A stretch of DNA of 64,000 nucleotides, taken from Clostridium saccharobutylicum DSM 13864 (lineage in GTDB: Bacteria; Bacillota; Clostridia; Clostridiales; Clostridiaceae). Of this stretch, positions 26,976 to 36,120 are shown one piece after another (the stretch's first letter is position 1; each line of letters opens with the position of its first letter). The stretch lies in NCBI RefSeq assembly GCF_000473995.1, contig NC_022571.1, positions 2,821,416-2,885,415 on the forward strand. The letters run 5' to 3'. Position numbers and translations under genes: made by a program. The notes below the pieces were generated by a model. The model saw nothing but the letters and a program-made list of their open reading frames with translations. It was not told where the DNA came from and ran no database searches.

Positions 26976-27003
26976 AGTATGCACTTTAAAGTAAGATACT
27001 ATC
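26976..27003. promoter_or_regulatory. HxlR-type operator before old yellow enzyme
   Basis: AGTATGCACTTTAAAGTAAG followed by ATACTATC, the same core and flank as in the site at 11756. It is about 70 bases upstream of the gene. Confidence 0.65.
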
Positions 27004-27009
27004 TAAAAA

Positions 27010-27162
27010 GAGAGCTAAACTTCATAAATCAAAGAAATAAATAACATACCTTTTTCATATATTAAATCTTTAATTGGCACCAAATGGAATTTAATGTTCG
27101 TCTTACATTTAAAATTGTCTGTTTAATATGCCAATAAATTTTTCAACATTTATTCCTCCCAT
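27010..27162 (-). pseudogene. marR relic (N-terminal part)
   Basis: From ATG 27162 the minus strand reads MGGINVEKFIGILNRQF-stop, a typical MarR-family start, then in shifting frames an IPFGAN-like piece and MLFISLIYE, which correspond to the next helices of MarR regulators. The DNA-binding domain is missing. The gene lies between its own operator-like dyads and the old yellow enzyme gene, suggesting a lost MarR regulator of that gene. Confidence 0.6.
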
Positions 27163-27177
27163 ACATATATCCTCCAT

Positions 27178-27211
27178 TTAGTTAACTAATTAAACTAAAT
27201 TAGTCAACTAA
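27178..27211. promoter_or_regulatory. Tandem MarR-type operators
   Basis: TTAGTTAACTAA (27178-27189, perfect palindrome) and TTAGTCAACTAA (27200-27211), 22 bases centre to centre, about two helical turns. They sit directly upstream of the marR relic. This is the classical MarR-family site shape. Confidence 0.65.
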
Positions 27212-27229
27212 TATTATTAAATAAAAACT

Positions 27230-28219
27230 TTATATAAATCTTCTCTCTTCAAAAATACTTCTTGGATCAACCTGTTCTTTGCAGAATCTTTTTACTCTAT
27301 GACCTGAAAATCTTGCTGTACATGCTCCACAAATTCCTTCACCACAACACATTTTAAAATTATTACAACACGAAATAGAAACATCATTTCTGTTAATCTT
27401 GTTTAAATAATTAATTACATCATAAGTTAGAATATCAGCTCCTGCTATATGAATATAATTTGTACCATATTCAAGAGCATCTTTAATTATTCTTTTTGCC
27501 TGATCTGAAAGTTTACCCTTATCTAATAAAAAATTTTCAGATATTTTTATGTTGTATTCATTTAAAAATTCTTTAGCAAAGTTTTCTTTAAATGGGCTTT
27601 TATCTATTACTACCTGCAATTCATTGTTTTGTGAAATTAATTTTCTTGCTACAGGAATCATAGGAGCTAGTCCAATTCCTCTTGCAAGTATTAGTGCTTT
27701 ATTATTTTTTTCATCGAATATATTCTTAACACCAAAAACACCATTCCAATAAGGACCACGTATGATTATACTTCCACCAGTTTTTATATCTAATAATTTA
27801 ACTGCTTTTATTCCTTTAATTTCAACAGCAATTGTAATAATATCATTTTCTACATCTGAATTCATAATAGAGATTGGAATATCAAAATAAGTATTTTCAG
27901 TTGTTCTTATAAATATATAACTTCCTGGTCTAACCAAATCTATAATTAGTTTATGAGGTGCTTTAAACTTAATTACTAATAATTTGTTATCATAATTTAA
28001 TGCTTCCTTTACATGACATTTAAAAGTTTTACGTCCCTCTTTTGCTTTATTACCATTATTATAGAGTTCTTGATATATGCACACCCCCTTCCAATTCAAA
28101 CAATCGCACAAAATTTCTCCTTGGCATTGAGAACATATCAAACATTGCCCATATTCTGCAAGCTTACATGGACAGTATTCAGTTCCTGCATCAATACAAT
28201 CCACTTTTTCATACTTCAT
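27230..28219 (-). CDS. Ferredoxin-NADP reductase-like electron-transfer flavoprotein (PyrK-like) with extra Cys-rich head
   Basis: 329 residues. Residues 1-60 are rich in cysteine (CPCKLAEYGQCLICSQCQGE, then CDCLNWKGVC), probably one or two Fe-S or zinc sites. Residues 70-270 are an FAD/NAD(P)-binding ferredoxin reductase module (PGSYIFIRT, RGIGLAPMIPV). The end has the [2Fe-2S] pattern CCGEGICGACTARFSGHRVK followed by a further Cys, as in PyrK. It should move electrons between NAD(P)H and an Fe-S partner. The partner is not adjacent. A LysR gene is divergent from it and is the likely regulator. Confidence 0.85.
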   Translation of the reverse strand: MKYEKVDCIDAGTEYCPCKLAEYGQCLICSQCQGEILCDCLNWKGVCIYQELYNNGNKAKEGRKTFKCHVKEALNYDNKLLVIKFKAPHKLIIDLVRPGSYIFIRTTENTYFDIPISIMNSDVENDIITIAVEIKGIKAVKLLDIKTGGSIIIRGPYWNGVFGVKNIFDEKNNKALILARGIGLAPMIPVARKLISQNNELQVVIDKSPFKENFAKEFLNEYNIKISENFLLDKGKLSDQAKRIIKDALEYGTNYIHIAGADILTYDVINYLNKINRNDVSISCCNNFKMCCGEGICGACTARFSGHRVKRFCKEQVDPRSIFEERRFI

Positions 28220-28342
28220 TTAAAATTTTACAACTCCTTAAATCATACTTTATTCTTCAATAATTAAAATATGATTTAATTCAAATTACAGTAATACTTA
28301 ATAAGTATCTTACTTATAATAAAATGTATATAAATAAAAATA

Positions 28343-29248
28343 TTGGAAGTGATTATTATTGATAATAAGCAATTAAATTATTTTTTGGCTATTGCTGAAG
28401 AAGAAAATATAACAAAGGCTGCTGAAAAATTGCATATAGCCCAACCTTATCTTAGTAATCAATTGAAAAAACTTGAGAATGAATTAGGAGTTAAATTAAT
28501 AATAAGAAATACGAGAAAATTTCAAATAACAGATGCAGGTAAAAATCTTCAGCTTCGTGCCAAACAAATGTTGGATTTGATGGATTTAACCATTGATGAA
28601 TTAACAAACTTTGAAGAAGGTATTTATGGCACTATAACAATTGGAGCTATACCGACATCAGTAAATGTAGTTTTACCTGAAATAATTAATGATTTTCATA
28701 AGACCTATCCCAAAGTAAAATTTGAAATAAGAAATATGACTACTAATTTAATATTAGAATCTTTAAAAATTGGAATTATAGAGATTGGAATAATCAGAAC
28801 TCCTTTAAATTCAGATATGTATAACTTTCTATACTTACAGAATCAGCCTATGATAGTCGCAGCCTCGGACAATTTATATTGGAGTAAACATAAAAGAAAC
28901 ATAATGCTGACTGAGGTTTCAAATAAACCATTAATAGTTCACTTCAGACTTGAACACATTATAACAGAGGCTTGCAAAAATGCAGGATTTGAACCTAATA
29001 TACTTTGTAAAATTGATGATACTAGATCAATACTCTTATTAGCAAGCTTTGGCATGGGTGTTGCCGTTATGCCAATGGATTGGATTGATCTCATTCCAAA
29101 TTTGAATTTGAACTACAGAAAAATTAATGAAAAATCTCTAAGCACCAGTACTGCCTTAATATGGATAAAGAATAGATATCTCTCCCCAGCTGCCCGACAC
29201 TTTTTAAATATTTTTAAGAATAACTATCTTAGATATTTTAAACCGTAA
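28343..29248 (+). CDS. LysR-family regulator
   Basis: About 300 residues: winged HTH (QLNYFLAIAEEENITKAAEK, then HIAQPYLSNQLKKLE) and a periplasmic-binding-type effector domain. The start is unclear: the frame has no ATG before residue 60. Candidates are TTG 28343 without a ribosome site, GTG 28349, and an ATT codon after GGAAGTGA just before DNKQLNY, where homologues begin. It is divergent from the PyrK-like gene with a 120-base shared promoter region, the usual LysR-target layout. A terminator follows. Confidence 0.9.
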   Translation: MEVIIIDNKQLNYFLAIAEEENITKAAEKLHIAQPYLSNQLKKLENELGVKLIIRNTRKFQITDAGKNLQLRAKQMLDLMDLTIDELTNFEEGIYGTITIGAIPTSVNVVLPEIINDFHKTYPKVKFEIRNMTTNLILESLKIGIIEIGIIRTPLNSDMYNFLYLQNQPMIVAASDNLYWSKHKRNIMLTEVSNKPLIVHFRLEHIITEACKNAGFEPNILCKIDDTRSILLLASFGMGVAVMPMDWIDLIPNLNLNYRKINEKSLSTSTALIWIKNRYLSPAARHFLNIFKNNYLRYFKP

Positions 29249-29308
29249 TAATTTACACAAACTTTTACTCTAAATCAACAGATACTTAATTATATTCTAT
29301 ATACAATG

Positions 29309-29344
29309 ATATCCCCGACTCAAAAATTTCTGAATCGAGGATAC
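29309..29344 (+). terminator. Terminator after LysR
   Basis: ATCCCCGACTCA pairs with TGAATCGAGGAT with few mismatches, loop AAAATTTC. Confidence 0.65.
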
Positions 29345-29391
29345 TATACTTTCTTTGCTTAAAGAATCTCACTTATAAGCTTTATCTTATA

Positions 29392-29566
29392 TCATTATCA
29401 GCTGTAAATACTATTCACCTTTATACCTTGCAATTGTTTGTATTTTACTAACCACTAAGCTATGGTCTAACATTTTGTAGCATCTTTCCAAATCATTATT
29501 TTTAATCATCTTTGTAAACTCAATAAATTGATTAACCATTCTATGTTCATAATTATTTTCATTTAT
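29392..29566 (-). pseudogene. Gfo/Idh/MocA oxidoreductase C-terminal relic
   Basis: Reads NENNYEHRMVNQFIEFTKMI, KNNDLERCYKMLDHSLVVSK, IQTIARYKGE then TAG; the family's last residues continue in another frame as VFTADNDI. This matches the C-terminal end of Gfo/Idh/MocA dehydrogenases (HSLLV...ARxxAGI-type). No N-terminal part is present. Confidence 0.65.
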
Positions 29567-29633
29567 TAAAATCTATTTGTTTACAATATTATTTTTTATA
29601 AAAACATACTTTTTAGAAATGTCCTAATAAATC

Positions 29634-30854
29634 TTAATTCTTACTTTTGCTCAGTATATCTCCATCTTTAAGTTCATTATCACATTTTACAGTAAAAATC
29701 ATTTTAGCAGAAGGCGCACTTTCTATAGATTCACCATTTTCTTTCTTCATATCTTCAAGCTTTATAATCTTGTTATCTCCCTTTATCGCCAAAACTTCAA
29801 CAAAATCTCCATTGTAAACTTTATTTCTTTGTTCTATATTTGCAATATGAGATTCCTTATCATAATTCTTTACAACACCTACAATATCATAATTTCGTAT
29901 ATATGATGAGCTTTCGTAATTTTGTCTTATTTCTTTATCAAAATAAAAACCAGTTGTATATGGTCTATGACTAGGTTTTATAAGATTGTCCATCCATTTA
30001 GGATCAAACTTATAATTTTTAGGATCTTCTATGTATTTATCAATAGCTGCTCTGTACACCTTTACTACAGATGCAACATAATAAGAACTTTTCATTCTTC
30101 CTTCAATCTTAAGAGAATTTATACCAGATTCAATAAGCTCTGGAATATGTTCTATCATACATAAATCCTTTGAATTCATTAAATATACTCCATCAGAGCC
30201 TTCATTAATTTTATTGTAATCTCCTGTTTCCCCTTCTTCAAATAAATTATATTTATATCTACAAGGCTGTGAGCAAACTCCCCTATTAGAATCTCTTCCA
30301 TTCAAATAATTTGATAATAAACATTTCCCAGAATAGGCCATACACATAGATCCATGTACAAAAGCTTCTACATCGCAAGTTTCTGGTAATACATTTCTAA
30401 GTTCTCTTAAATCTTCCAAGCTCATTTCTCTTGCTGCTACAACTCTTTTCACTCCAACCTTATGCCAAAATAAAGCAGATTGATAATTTAAATTGCTAGC
30501 TTGAGTACTTAAATGTATTTCAAGGTTTGGCACAACTTCTCTTGCTATGCTTATAACTCCAGGATCAGCAATAAGTGCAGCATCAACACCAATATCATAT
30601 AATTCTCTAAGATATTCTTCTATTCCAAATAAATCCTCATTATGTGGAATTACATTTAATGTCACATGAATTTTTTTCCCTCTTGAATGTGCAAATTCAA
30701 CCCCTTCTTTTAAATCTTCTATTGTAAAATTATCCGCTCCTGCTCTTAGATTTAATTTGTCGCCTCCAAGATATACTGCGTCAGCACCAAAATTTATAGC
30801 TGTTTTAAGTTTTTCTAAATTTCCCGCTGGTGCTAGTAATTCAATTTTCTTCAT
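29634..30854 (-). CDS. U32-family protein (tRNA hydroxylation / RlhA-TrhP type)
   Basis: 406 residues. The U32 signature is complete: EAFVHGSMCMAYSGKCLLS, followed by CSQPCRYKYNLFEEGE, whose cysteines are thought to hold an Fe-S cluster. Once listed as collagenase-like peptidases, these proteins (TrhP/YrrO, RlhA) are now known to act with prephenate in ho5U formation on tRNA or hydroxylation of rRNA. The Clostridium copy most resembles the TrhP/YrrO type; the exact RNA target is inference. ATG 30854 follows AAGGAGTAAT. Confidence 0.88.
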   Translation of the reverse strand: MKKIELLAPAGNLEKLKTAINFGADAVYLGGDKLNLRAGADNFTIEDLKEGVEFAHSRGKKIHVTLNVIPHNEDLFGIEEYLRELYDIGVDAALIADPGVISIAREVVPNLEIHLSTQASNLNYQSALFWHKVGVKRVVAAREMSLEDLRELRNVLPETCDVEAFVHGSMCMAYSGKCLLSNYLNGRDSNRGVCSQPCRYKYNLFEEGETGDYNKINEGSDGVYLMNSKDLCMIEHIPELIESGINSLKIEGRMKSSYYVASVVKVYRAAIDKYIEDPKNYKFDPKWMDNLIKPSHRPYTTGFYFDKEIRQNYESSSYIRNYDIVGVVKNYDKESHIANIEQRNKVYNGDFVEVLAIKGDNKIIKLEDMKKENGESIESAPSAKMIFTVKCDNELKDGDILSKSKN

Positions 30855-30870
30855 ACTTTATTACTCCTTA

Positions 30871-31032
30871 TTATTTAAATAAATAATACTGCAATACATT
30901 TATAGCATTACAAGCATTAACGCAAACTGAAGCAAAACCAAATTCCTTTGCTTCTTTACAAAATTTTTTAACTTCCTCAGTCATTGCCTCTGGTTTTAAT
31001 ATTGTGTGATCTATATATTTAGCTATATTCAT
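30871..31032 (-). pseudogene. deoC: deoC 5' fragment (deoxyribose-phosphate aldolase N-terminus)
   Basis: ATG 31032 behind AAGGAGAAGG reads [40 protein letters not shown] and [17 protein letters not shown], 53 residues. The first 41 match the start of DeoC closely; the last dozen are unrelated, so the gene was cut by a deletion. The catalytic lysines are absent. The intact ribosome site means a short peptide may still be made, between the siroheme reductase and U32 genes. Confidence 0.85.
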
Positions 31033-31061
31033 AATTTTCCTTCTCCTTATTTTTAATTATT

Positions 31062-32627
31062 TTATTCAAAATCAGAATATAAATCTGAATTTTCACTAAT
31101 GCTTTCTAATGTAGAATATTTATCTACTAATTCTCTTATTTCAATTTCTTTATTTCCTACAAATTGAACGAAATCCTCATATCCAGAATTAACTTTAAGC
31201 TGTGCTAATTCTTCAAGAAAGTTAGGTATTTTTTTAGCAGGAATTTCACCATATACTTGCCCAACCCTTGCTATATTAGGTCCCACTTTGCCATTAAACA
31301 TAATAGCGTATGTTGGTATCATTCCATCTTCTGTACGCTTTCTCTTTCCAATAAGACCAATAATGCCTTTTTGAGGTTGAGCACATGAATTTGGACATCC
31401 TGATATAAATAATTGTGGAAGAACATTTTTTATTTCAAAAGATTTATCCTTGAAAGTTTCAATAATTTTATTTAATAATCCTTGAGATTTATTAATTCCA
31501 AATTTACAAGTCTTAGCCCCAGCACAAACTACTGAACTATCTATGTTAAATATAGAAGAAAAACCGCATGTTATATCAATTAATCTTTGAGCATCATTTT
31601 CTTTTAAGTCTCTTACAAAAAATCCTTGTGTCATAGTTAACCTTAAGGATACTTTGTAATTTAAATTAGTTAAGAAATCTAATATAATATCTAAATTATC
31701 AGTAGTCACATTACCACTAATTGGATGAATATATACTGAATAGTGACCTTCTTGCTTTTGATTAATAATTCTATTTTGATATTTTTCATCCCATTGCTTT
31801 TGATTAATTTGTTTTATATCTTCTAAATCTTCATCTTTATAATCTATGTTAAGTTTTAAATCTTTTTCAGTTCTAACTTTATCAAGTTCAATTTTAAGCA
31901 CTTCTCTAAATTTTTCTTCACCTAATCTTTGGAGAACAAATCTTAATCTAGCTTTATGTCTATTTGTTCTATCTCCTTCTCTTTCAAAGATTTGTTTCAT
32001 AGCTTGTACATAATATAATGCATCATTATGATCAATAAAATCTTCAAGTTTTATTCCTACACTTGGATTTCTGCCAAGTCCACCAGCACCATAAACTTCA
32101 AATCCTCTTTTTCCATCAACTATTTTTGCTATAAATCCTATATCTGTTATAGTTGCATTAACAGTATCTTCTAAACTATTTGAAAAAGCTATTTTATACT
32201 TTCTAGGTAATTTAAGATTTTTAGGGTCATCCATCATATAATTTGCAACAGCTTTCATATATGGTGTAACATCAAAAATTTCATCTGTAGCCACACCTGA
32301 AAGAGGTGAACACGCAATATTTCTTACTCCATCTCCACCTGCTGCTTTAGTTGTTAATTCAGCTTTCATAAGTTCTTCTAATAAATTATTCAAGTCATCT
32401 GCTTTTACGGAATGAAATTGAATATCCTGTCTTGTTGTAAAACGTATTTGATTGCCTCCATATTTTTTTGCTATTTCACTTATTGCTTTCAGTTGCTTCA
32501 ATGTTATACATCCACCTGGAATTCTTGGTCTTATCATATAAGTTTCTATCAGCCTTTCTTTATAAATTCCCATAATTGCACTAAAAGATTTAAATTCCCA
32601 CAATTGCATTAAAAGACTTAAATTCAT
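31062..32627 (-). CDS. Siroheme-dependent sulfite/nitrite reductase
   Basis: 521 residues with the two ferredoxin-like/siroheme half-repeats. The siroheme-[4Fe-4S] ligands are in CAGAKTCKFG and SGCPNSCAQ, as in assimilatory ferredoxin-type sulfite and nitrite reductases, and the N-terminal half has MIRPRIPGGCITLKQLK and AAGGDGVRNIACSPLSG. It reduces sulfite to sulfide or nitrite to ammonia by six electrons; which one cannot be told. The N-terminus is altered by a 28-bp tandem duplication (32569-32624), and ATG 32627 lies in the shifted frame of the first unit. A MocR-type promoter module lies about 270 bases upstream. Confidence 0.9.
   Translation of the reverse strand: MNLSLLMQLWEFKSFSAIMGIYKERLIETYMIRPRIPGGCITLKQLKAISEIAKKYGGNQIRFTTRQDIQFHSVKADDLNNLLEELMKAELTTKAAGGDGVRNIACSPLSGVATDEIFDVTPYMKAVANYMMDDPKNLKLPRKYKIAFSNSLEDTVNATITDIGFIAKIVDGKRGFEVYGAGGLGRNPSVGIKLEDFIDHNDALYYVQAMKQIFEREGDRTNRHKARLRFVLQRLGEEKFREVLKIELDKVRTEKDLKLNIDYKDEDLEDIKQINQKQWDEKYQNRIINQKQEGHYSVYIHPISGNVTTDNLDIILDFLTNLNYKVSLRLTMTQGFFVRDLKENDAQRLIDITCGFSSIFNIDSSVVCAGAKTCKFGINKSQGLLNKIIETFKDKSFEIKNVLPQLFISGCPNSCAQPQKGIIGLIGKRKRTEDGMIPTYAIMFNGKVGPNIARVGQVYGEIPAKKIPNFLEELAQLKVNSGYEDFVQFVGNKEIEIRELVDKYSTLESISENSDLYSDFE
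32569..32624. repeat. 28-bp tandem duplication in the siroheme reductase start
   Basis: Two adjacent 28-base units (32597-32624 and 32569-32596) agree at 25 positions. Since 28 is not a multiple of three, the first unit is read in a different frame from the second. The second unit encodes EFKSFSAIMG in the native frame; the first would encode EFKSFNAIVG in the upstream frame. Confidence 0.85.
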
Positions 32628-32751
32628 CTATTTGTCTTTCCCTTCTATTTACTTTATGAATAACATAAATAAAAATATTTTTATCTCATGTGTAACCACT
32701 ATAATACTCTCTCTTCCTTAAGTTAAAGATAACAAAATGGTGCTATCATAG

Positions 32752-32807
32752 ATAAGTTCAACTAAGATTTAAACGTGAATTCCACCTGAATCAAGTTTCA
32801 CTTAATA
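32752..32807. repeat. Dispersed hairpin, family 2 (copy 2)
   Basis: ATAAGTTCAACTAAGATTTA then ACGTGAATTCCACCT and GAATCAAGTTTCACTTAATA; AACT..AGATT pairs with AATC.AAGTT around a GTGAATTCCAC loop. Ends are shared with copies at 19816 and 53970. It lies in the leader of the siroheme reductase. Confidence 0.6.
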
Positions 32808-32854
32808 GCCCTTTATATTGGTAAAAGATGAGAAGTATTCTTATCCTCATATTC

Positions 32855-32915
32855 ATAGTAATATAGTATGAATTATATATCAACAAATAAAATTCCTATC
32901 TGTGCTAGTACAGAT
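32855..32915 (-). promoter_or_regulatory. MocR-type promoter module upstream of siroheme reductase
   Basis: Operator ATCTGTGCTAGTACAGAT (32898-32915, near-perfect palindrome), 14 bases, TTGATA -35 (32878-32883), 17 bases, TACTAT -10 (32855-32860), all on the minus strand. The same operator and spacing recur at 35047 and 41746. Confidence 0.65.
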
Positions 32916-32926
32916 GACATTTATAT

Positions 32927-33820
32927 TTATTTTGTTATCTGCATTCCTATTTTTTCTCCCATAAACACACTAGTTTCAAATCCATTCTGAGTTTGATATA
33001 TTATATCACTATCTATTTTTATCTTATTTTTTTGAAACATCATTATAATTGTAGAGCCTCCAAATTTAAAATATCCTTTTTCATCTCCCTTGTTGACATG
33101 TTCACTAACCCTATACGTTTGTACTATTGACCCAACACAGGTTGCACCAACTTCAATATATAATACACGTCCAAAGTTATCAGTATCAAAAATACTCCAT
33201 TGTCTTTCATTTCTGCAAAAAATCTCTGGCACTTTGCTTAAAGCTATTGGATTTACCGAATAATAATCTCCACTTATTTTAAAGCTTGTACTACATGCTC
33301 CACTATCTATAAAATGATATCTATGATAATCTGTAGGACAAAGTCTCAAAATCAAACAAGTTCCACCTAAAAATTCTTTGGAAGTATCTTTATTATTGAT
33401 GAGTTCATGAAACTTATATATACCACCTTTAATATGAACTATTTTATTTAAATCAATATTTTCATAAGCCATTAACTTCCCATCTCCAGGCGAAATTACT
33501 ACTTGCCTGTTTGTATCTATTGGTCTAAATTTATTTTTTAACTTTCTTGTAAAAAAATCATTAAAAGATTTAAACTCATCTATCTTCTTTTCAAACTCTG
33601 AAGCATCTATATTAAAATCATTAATAAATGAATCAATTTTTTTACAACTTACTTTACTATCACAAAAAAGCCCATAAGCTTTTGAAAAGAACTTTTTTTT
33701 AATTATTATTTCTAAGAAACTCATCCCAATAGGGGAGGAATAAATCCAATTAAGATACTTATCACCTGCAATTTTTTCAACTTCATATTTATTAACTTTT
33801 CTATTATAGTATTTAATCAT
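32927..33820 (-). CDS. psd: Phosphatidylserine decarboxylase proenzyme
   Basis: 297 residues. It converts phosphatidylserine to phosphatidylethanolamine at the membrane and matures by self-cleavage at a Gly-Ser bond, with the serine becoming a pyruvoyl group. The cleavage motif is [10 protein letters not shown] near residue 265 (GGST variant common in clostridia instead of LGST). [11 protein letters not shown] supplies the conserved histidines, and VISPGDGKL the aspartate. ATG 33820 begins 52 bases after hydE, so the two are probably co-transcribed. No phosphatidylserine synthase gene is in the window. Confidence 0.93.
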   Translation of the reverse strand: MIKYYNRKVNKYEVEKIAGDKYLNWIYSSPIGMSFLEIIIKKKFFSKAYGLFCDSKVSCKKIDSFINDFNIDASEFEKKIDEFKSFNDFFTRKLKNKFRPIDTNRQVVISPGDGKLMAYENIDLNKIVHIKGGIYKFHELINNKDTSKEFLGGTCLILRLCPTDYHRYHFIDSGACSTSFKISGDYYSVNPIALSKVPEIFCRNERQWSIFDTDNFGRVLYIEVGATCVGSIVQTYRVSEHVNKGDEKGYFKFGGSTIIMMFQKNKIKIDSDIIYQTQNGFETSVFMGEKIGMQITK

Positions 33821-33872
33821 AATTAACCTCTCTTAGTTATATTAAACTTCTCTCACAATTAAAAACAATAAA

Positions 33873-34916
33873 TTATGCCATATTCCTTTTTTCTCTGCAT
33901 CCAAGTTCTTTTGAAACAGTTCTTCCTATAGAACTTATTTTTCCTGTAATACAATTCCAACATTGGTTTGGTGTCTCATTTACACATATTTTACCTGGAT
34001 AAATAGCATATAGTTTTCTATACTCACCTTCTGTAATATTAGGCATAACAACATTTGCTCCACTTGAAAGTGCAATTACTCTACCATTTCTATTTAAGCT
34101 TTCCATTGCTGTTGTAGCAGGTATATTTGCATCTGGTAATAAAAGCCTCACCAAAGCCATTACCTTTATGCTTATTTCAAAATTATCTACTTTATAATCT
34201 TTTAGCGGAGTATCTTCATTTGGAATAAACGGACCTAAGCCAATCATATCTGCATCTATTTCTTTAAAAAAGAGTATGTCATTAGCTAGTGATTCTATGC
34301 TTTGATTAGGTAGCCCTACTAAATTGCCAGTTCCTACTTCATAACCTAAATGTTTTAAATCTCTAAGACATCTTTTTCTTTCCTCATGCGTCATTCTTGG
34401 ATCTAATTCTTCATACAGTTTTTTATCAGTAGTTTCTATTCGCATTAAATATCTATCTGCTCCTGATTCCTTATAAGCTTTATATTCCTCAAAAGTCTTT
34501 TCGCCTAAACTTAAAGTTACTGCTACACCTAATTTCTTTATATTTGATATTATGTGCTTCATGATATCCACTGTATAATATAAATCTTCTCCCGACTGCA
34601 AGACGATGCTCTTATATCCATATCCAGCTGCTTTATGTGCCAAATCTATTATTTCGTAAGGCATTAACCTATATCGCTTAATGTTTGTATTAGACTTCCT
34701 CAGCCCACAATATAAACAATCGCGTCTGCATATATTAGAGAATTCAATAATTCCTCTTAAATGAACCTCATCCCCAACATATTTTTTTCTTATTCTGTCA
34801 GCTGCTTCAAAAAGTATATTATTTATACTATCATCTTTAAGTATAGATATTAATTCTTCCTCACTTAAACAATGATTTTTCTCAGCTTTTTCAATTAATT
34901 TTATATTCAAATTCAT
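33873..34916 (-). CDS. hydE: [FeFe]-hydrogenase maturase HydE (radical SAM)
   Basis: 347 residues. The radical SAM cluster motif is CRRDCLYCG, within FSNICRRDCLYCGLRKSN, and the C-terminal CWNCITGKISSIGRTVS is typical of HydE. HydE works with HydF and HydG to build the H-cluster diiron site. Biotin-synthase-like relatives are the main alternative, but the overall pattern favours HydE. ATG 34916 is 8 bases after GAGGG; two upstream in-frame starts overlap that site. No hydF or hydG in the window. A MocR-type module lies 90-150 bases upstream. Confidence 0.87.
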   Translation of the reverse strand: MNLNIKLIEKAEKNHCLSEEELISILKDDSINNILFEAADRIRKKYVGDEVHLRGIIEFSNICRRDCLYCGLRKSNTNIKRYRLMPYEIIDLAHKAAGYGYKSIVLQSGEDLYYTVDIMKHIISNIKKLGVAVTLSLGEKTFEEYKAYKESGADRYLMRIETTDKKLYEELDPRMTHEERKRCLRDLKHLGYEVGTGNLVGLPNQSIESLANDILFFKEIDADMIGLGPFIPNEDTPLKDYKVDNFEISIKVMALVRLLLPDANIPATTAMESLNRNGRVIALSSGANVVMPNITEGEYRKLYAIYPGKICVNETPNQCWNCITGKISSIGRTVSKELGCREKRNMA

Positions 34917-35003
34917 AAACATCACCCTCTTAAGTAAAACTAAGCCTACTGGCTATTTGAGCAAAGATAGTTTTTCACATAATATTCTCCATTTGCAATT
35001 TAT

Positions 35004-35064
35004 AATTTATATTATGACCATGTAAATATCAAGAAATAAAAACATCATCTGTGCTAGTATAAAA
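35004..35064 (-). promoter_or_regulatory. MocR-type promoter module upstream of hydE-psd
   Basis: Operator half-palindrome ATCTGTGCTAGTATAAAA (35047-35064), 14 bases, TTGATA -35 (35027-35032), 17 bases, TAAATT -10 (35004-35009). Spacing is identical to the other two copies; the second operator arm is degraded here. Confidence 0.6.
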
Positions 35065-35105
35065 ATTACCTATATATTATAAAAGGGTGTAAAATTAGTT
35101 AATCA

Positions 35106-35987
35106 CTAAGCATTTATAACTGAAATGAATTTCTTAACTAAATTTGTTTTTTCTTCATCTTTTCTTATACAAATAACAATCTCATTTTTAAGATTTATAT
35201 TATCTATATAGATTCTAGATAATCTTCCCATATCAATAAATTCTTTCGCTGCTATTGATGAGCAAAAATTCACACCATAACCAGACATAGATGCCCTAAG
35301 TGTTTCATGTAATCCATTAAATTCAAGTGCTATTTTAGGTAGTTCAATACCATAAGTATAACAAAGTGATTCCAAAATACTTCTTGCATAACTTCCTTTT
35401 TCTCTCATTATAAACGGTTCTAACATAATATCAGTTAAACTAACTTTTTTATTTGCATATTTATGCTTTGAAGATGCTACAAACCATAAATCATCATCCA
35501 TTATTTTAGTAATGTTAATTTCATCTATATATTTCTTTGCTCCACTACCTAAAATTGCAACATCCACCTCATATGACACAAGCTGATTAATAGCACTTTC
35601 TGTATTCAATGTATTAATTTCAATATTAATGTCTTTATTATTTTGTTTTAATTTAGTAACCCACATAGGTATTAAAAAATTAGTTGAGAGATAATTACCC
35701 GCTATTTTCAAAGTTCCATTTTTACCTTGTTTATAATTATCTATTATTGTTTCTATTCTATCTTCTATTTTAAAAATTGCATCTGCTTCTTTTACTAATT
35801 GCTCACCTATTTCACTTAAGTAAATCCCCCTACCTTTGGGTAAAAATAATATAACACCATTTTCTTTTTCAAATTTTTTAATTTGTGCTGTAATTGCTGG
35901 CTGACTAATTTTTAGTTGCTGTGCTGCAACTGTTACACTTCCTACTTTAGCTACCATATAAAATAATCTTAATGCATGTAAATTCAT
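35106..35987 (-). CDS. LysR-family regulator (CysL/CbbR-like)
   Basis: 293 residues. HTH: LHALRLFYMVAKVGSVTVAA then QQLKISQPAITAQIKKFE; effector domain follows with GNYLSTNFLIPMWVTKLK. It starts with ATG 35987 and is divergent from the phosphatase gene at 36121. Its targets are unknown; the neighbouring siroheme reductase and hydE might be considered, but they carry the MocR-type module instead. Confidence 0.9.
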   Translation of the reverse strand: MNLHALRLFYMVAKVGSVTVAAQQLKISQPAITAQIKKFEKENGVILFLPKGRGIYLSEIGEQLVKEADAIFKIEDRIETIIDNYKQGKNGTLKIAGNYLSTNFLIPMWVTKLKQNNKDINIEINTLNTESAINQLVSYEVDVAILGSGAKKYIDEINITKIMDDDLWFVASSKHKYANKKVSLTDIMLEPFIMREKGSYARSILESLCYTYGIELPKIALEFNGLHETLRASMSGYGVNFCSSIAAKEFIDMGRLSRIYIDNINLKNEIVICIRKDEEKTNLVKKFISVINA

Positions 35988-36120
35988 ATTTGCTCCTATT
36001 TATATATTTTATTTATGAATAGTATAATAACATATATTATACATATATATTCACTTTTGCTATACTCTTTATATAAATCATTGTCGGCATTATTTATAAT
36101 AAATTATTTAGGAGAAAAAT

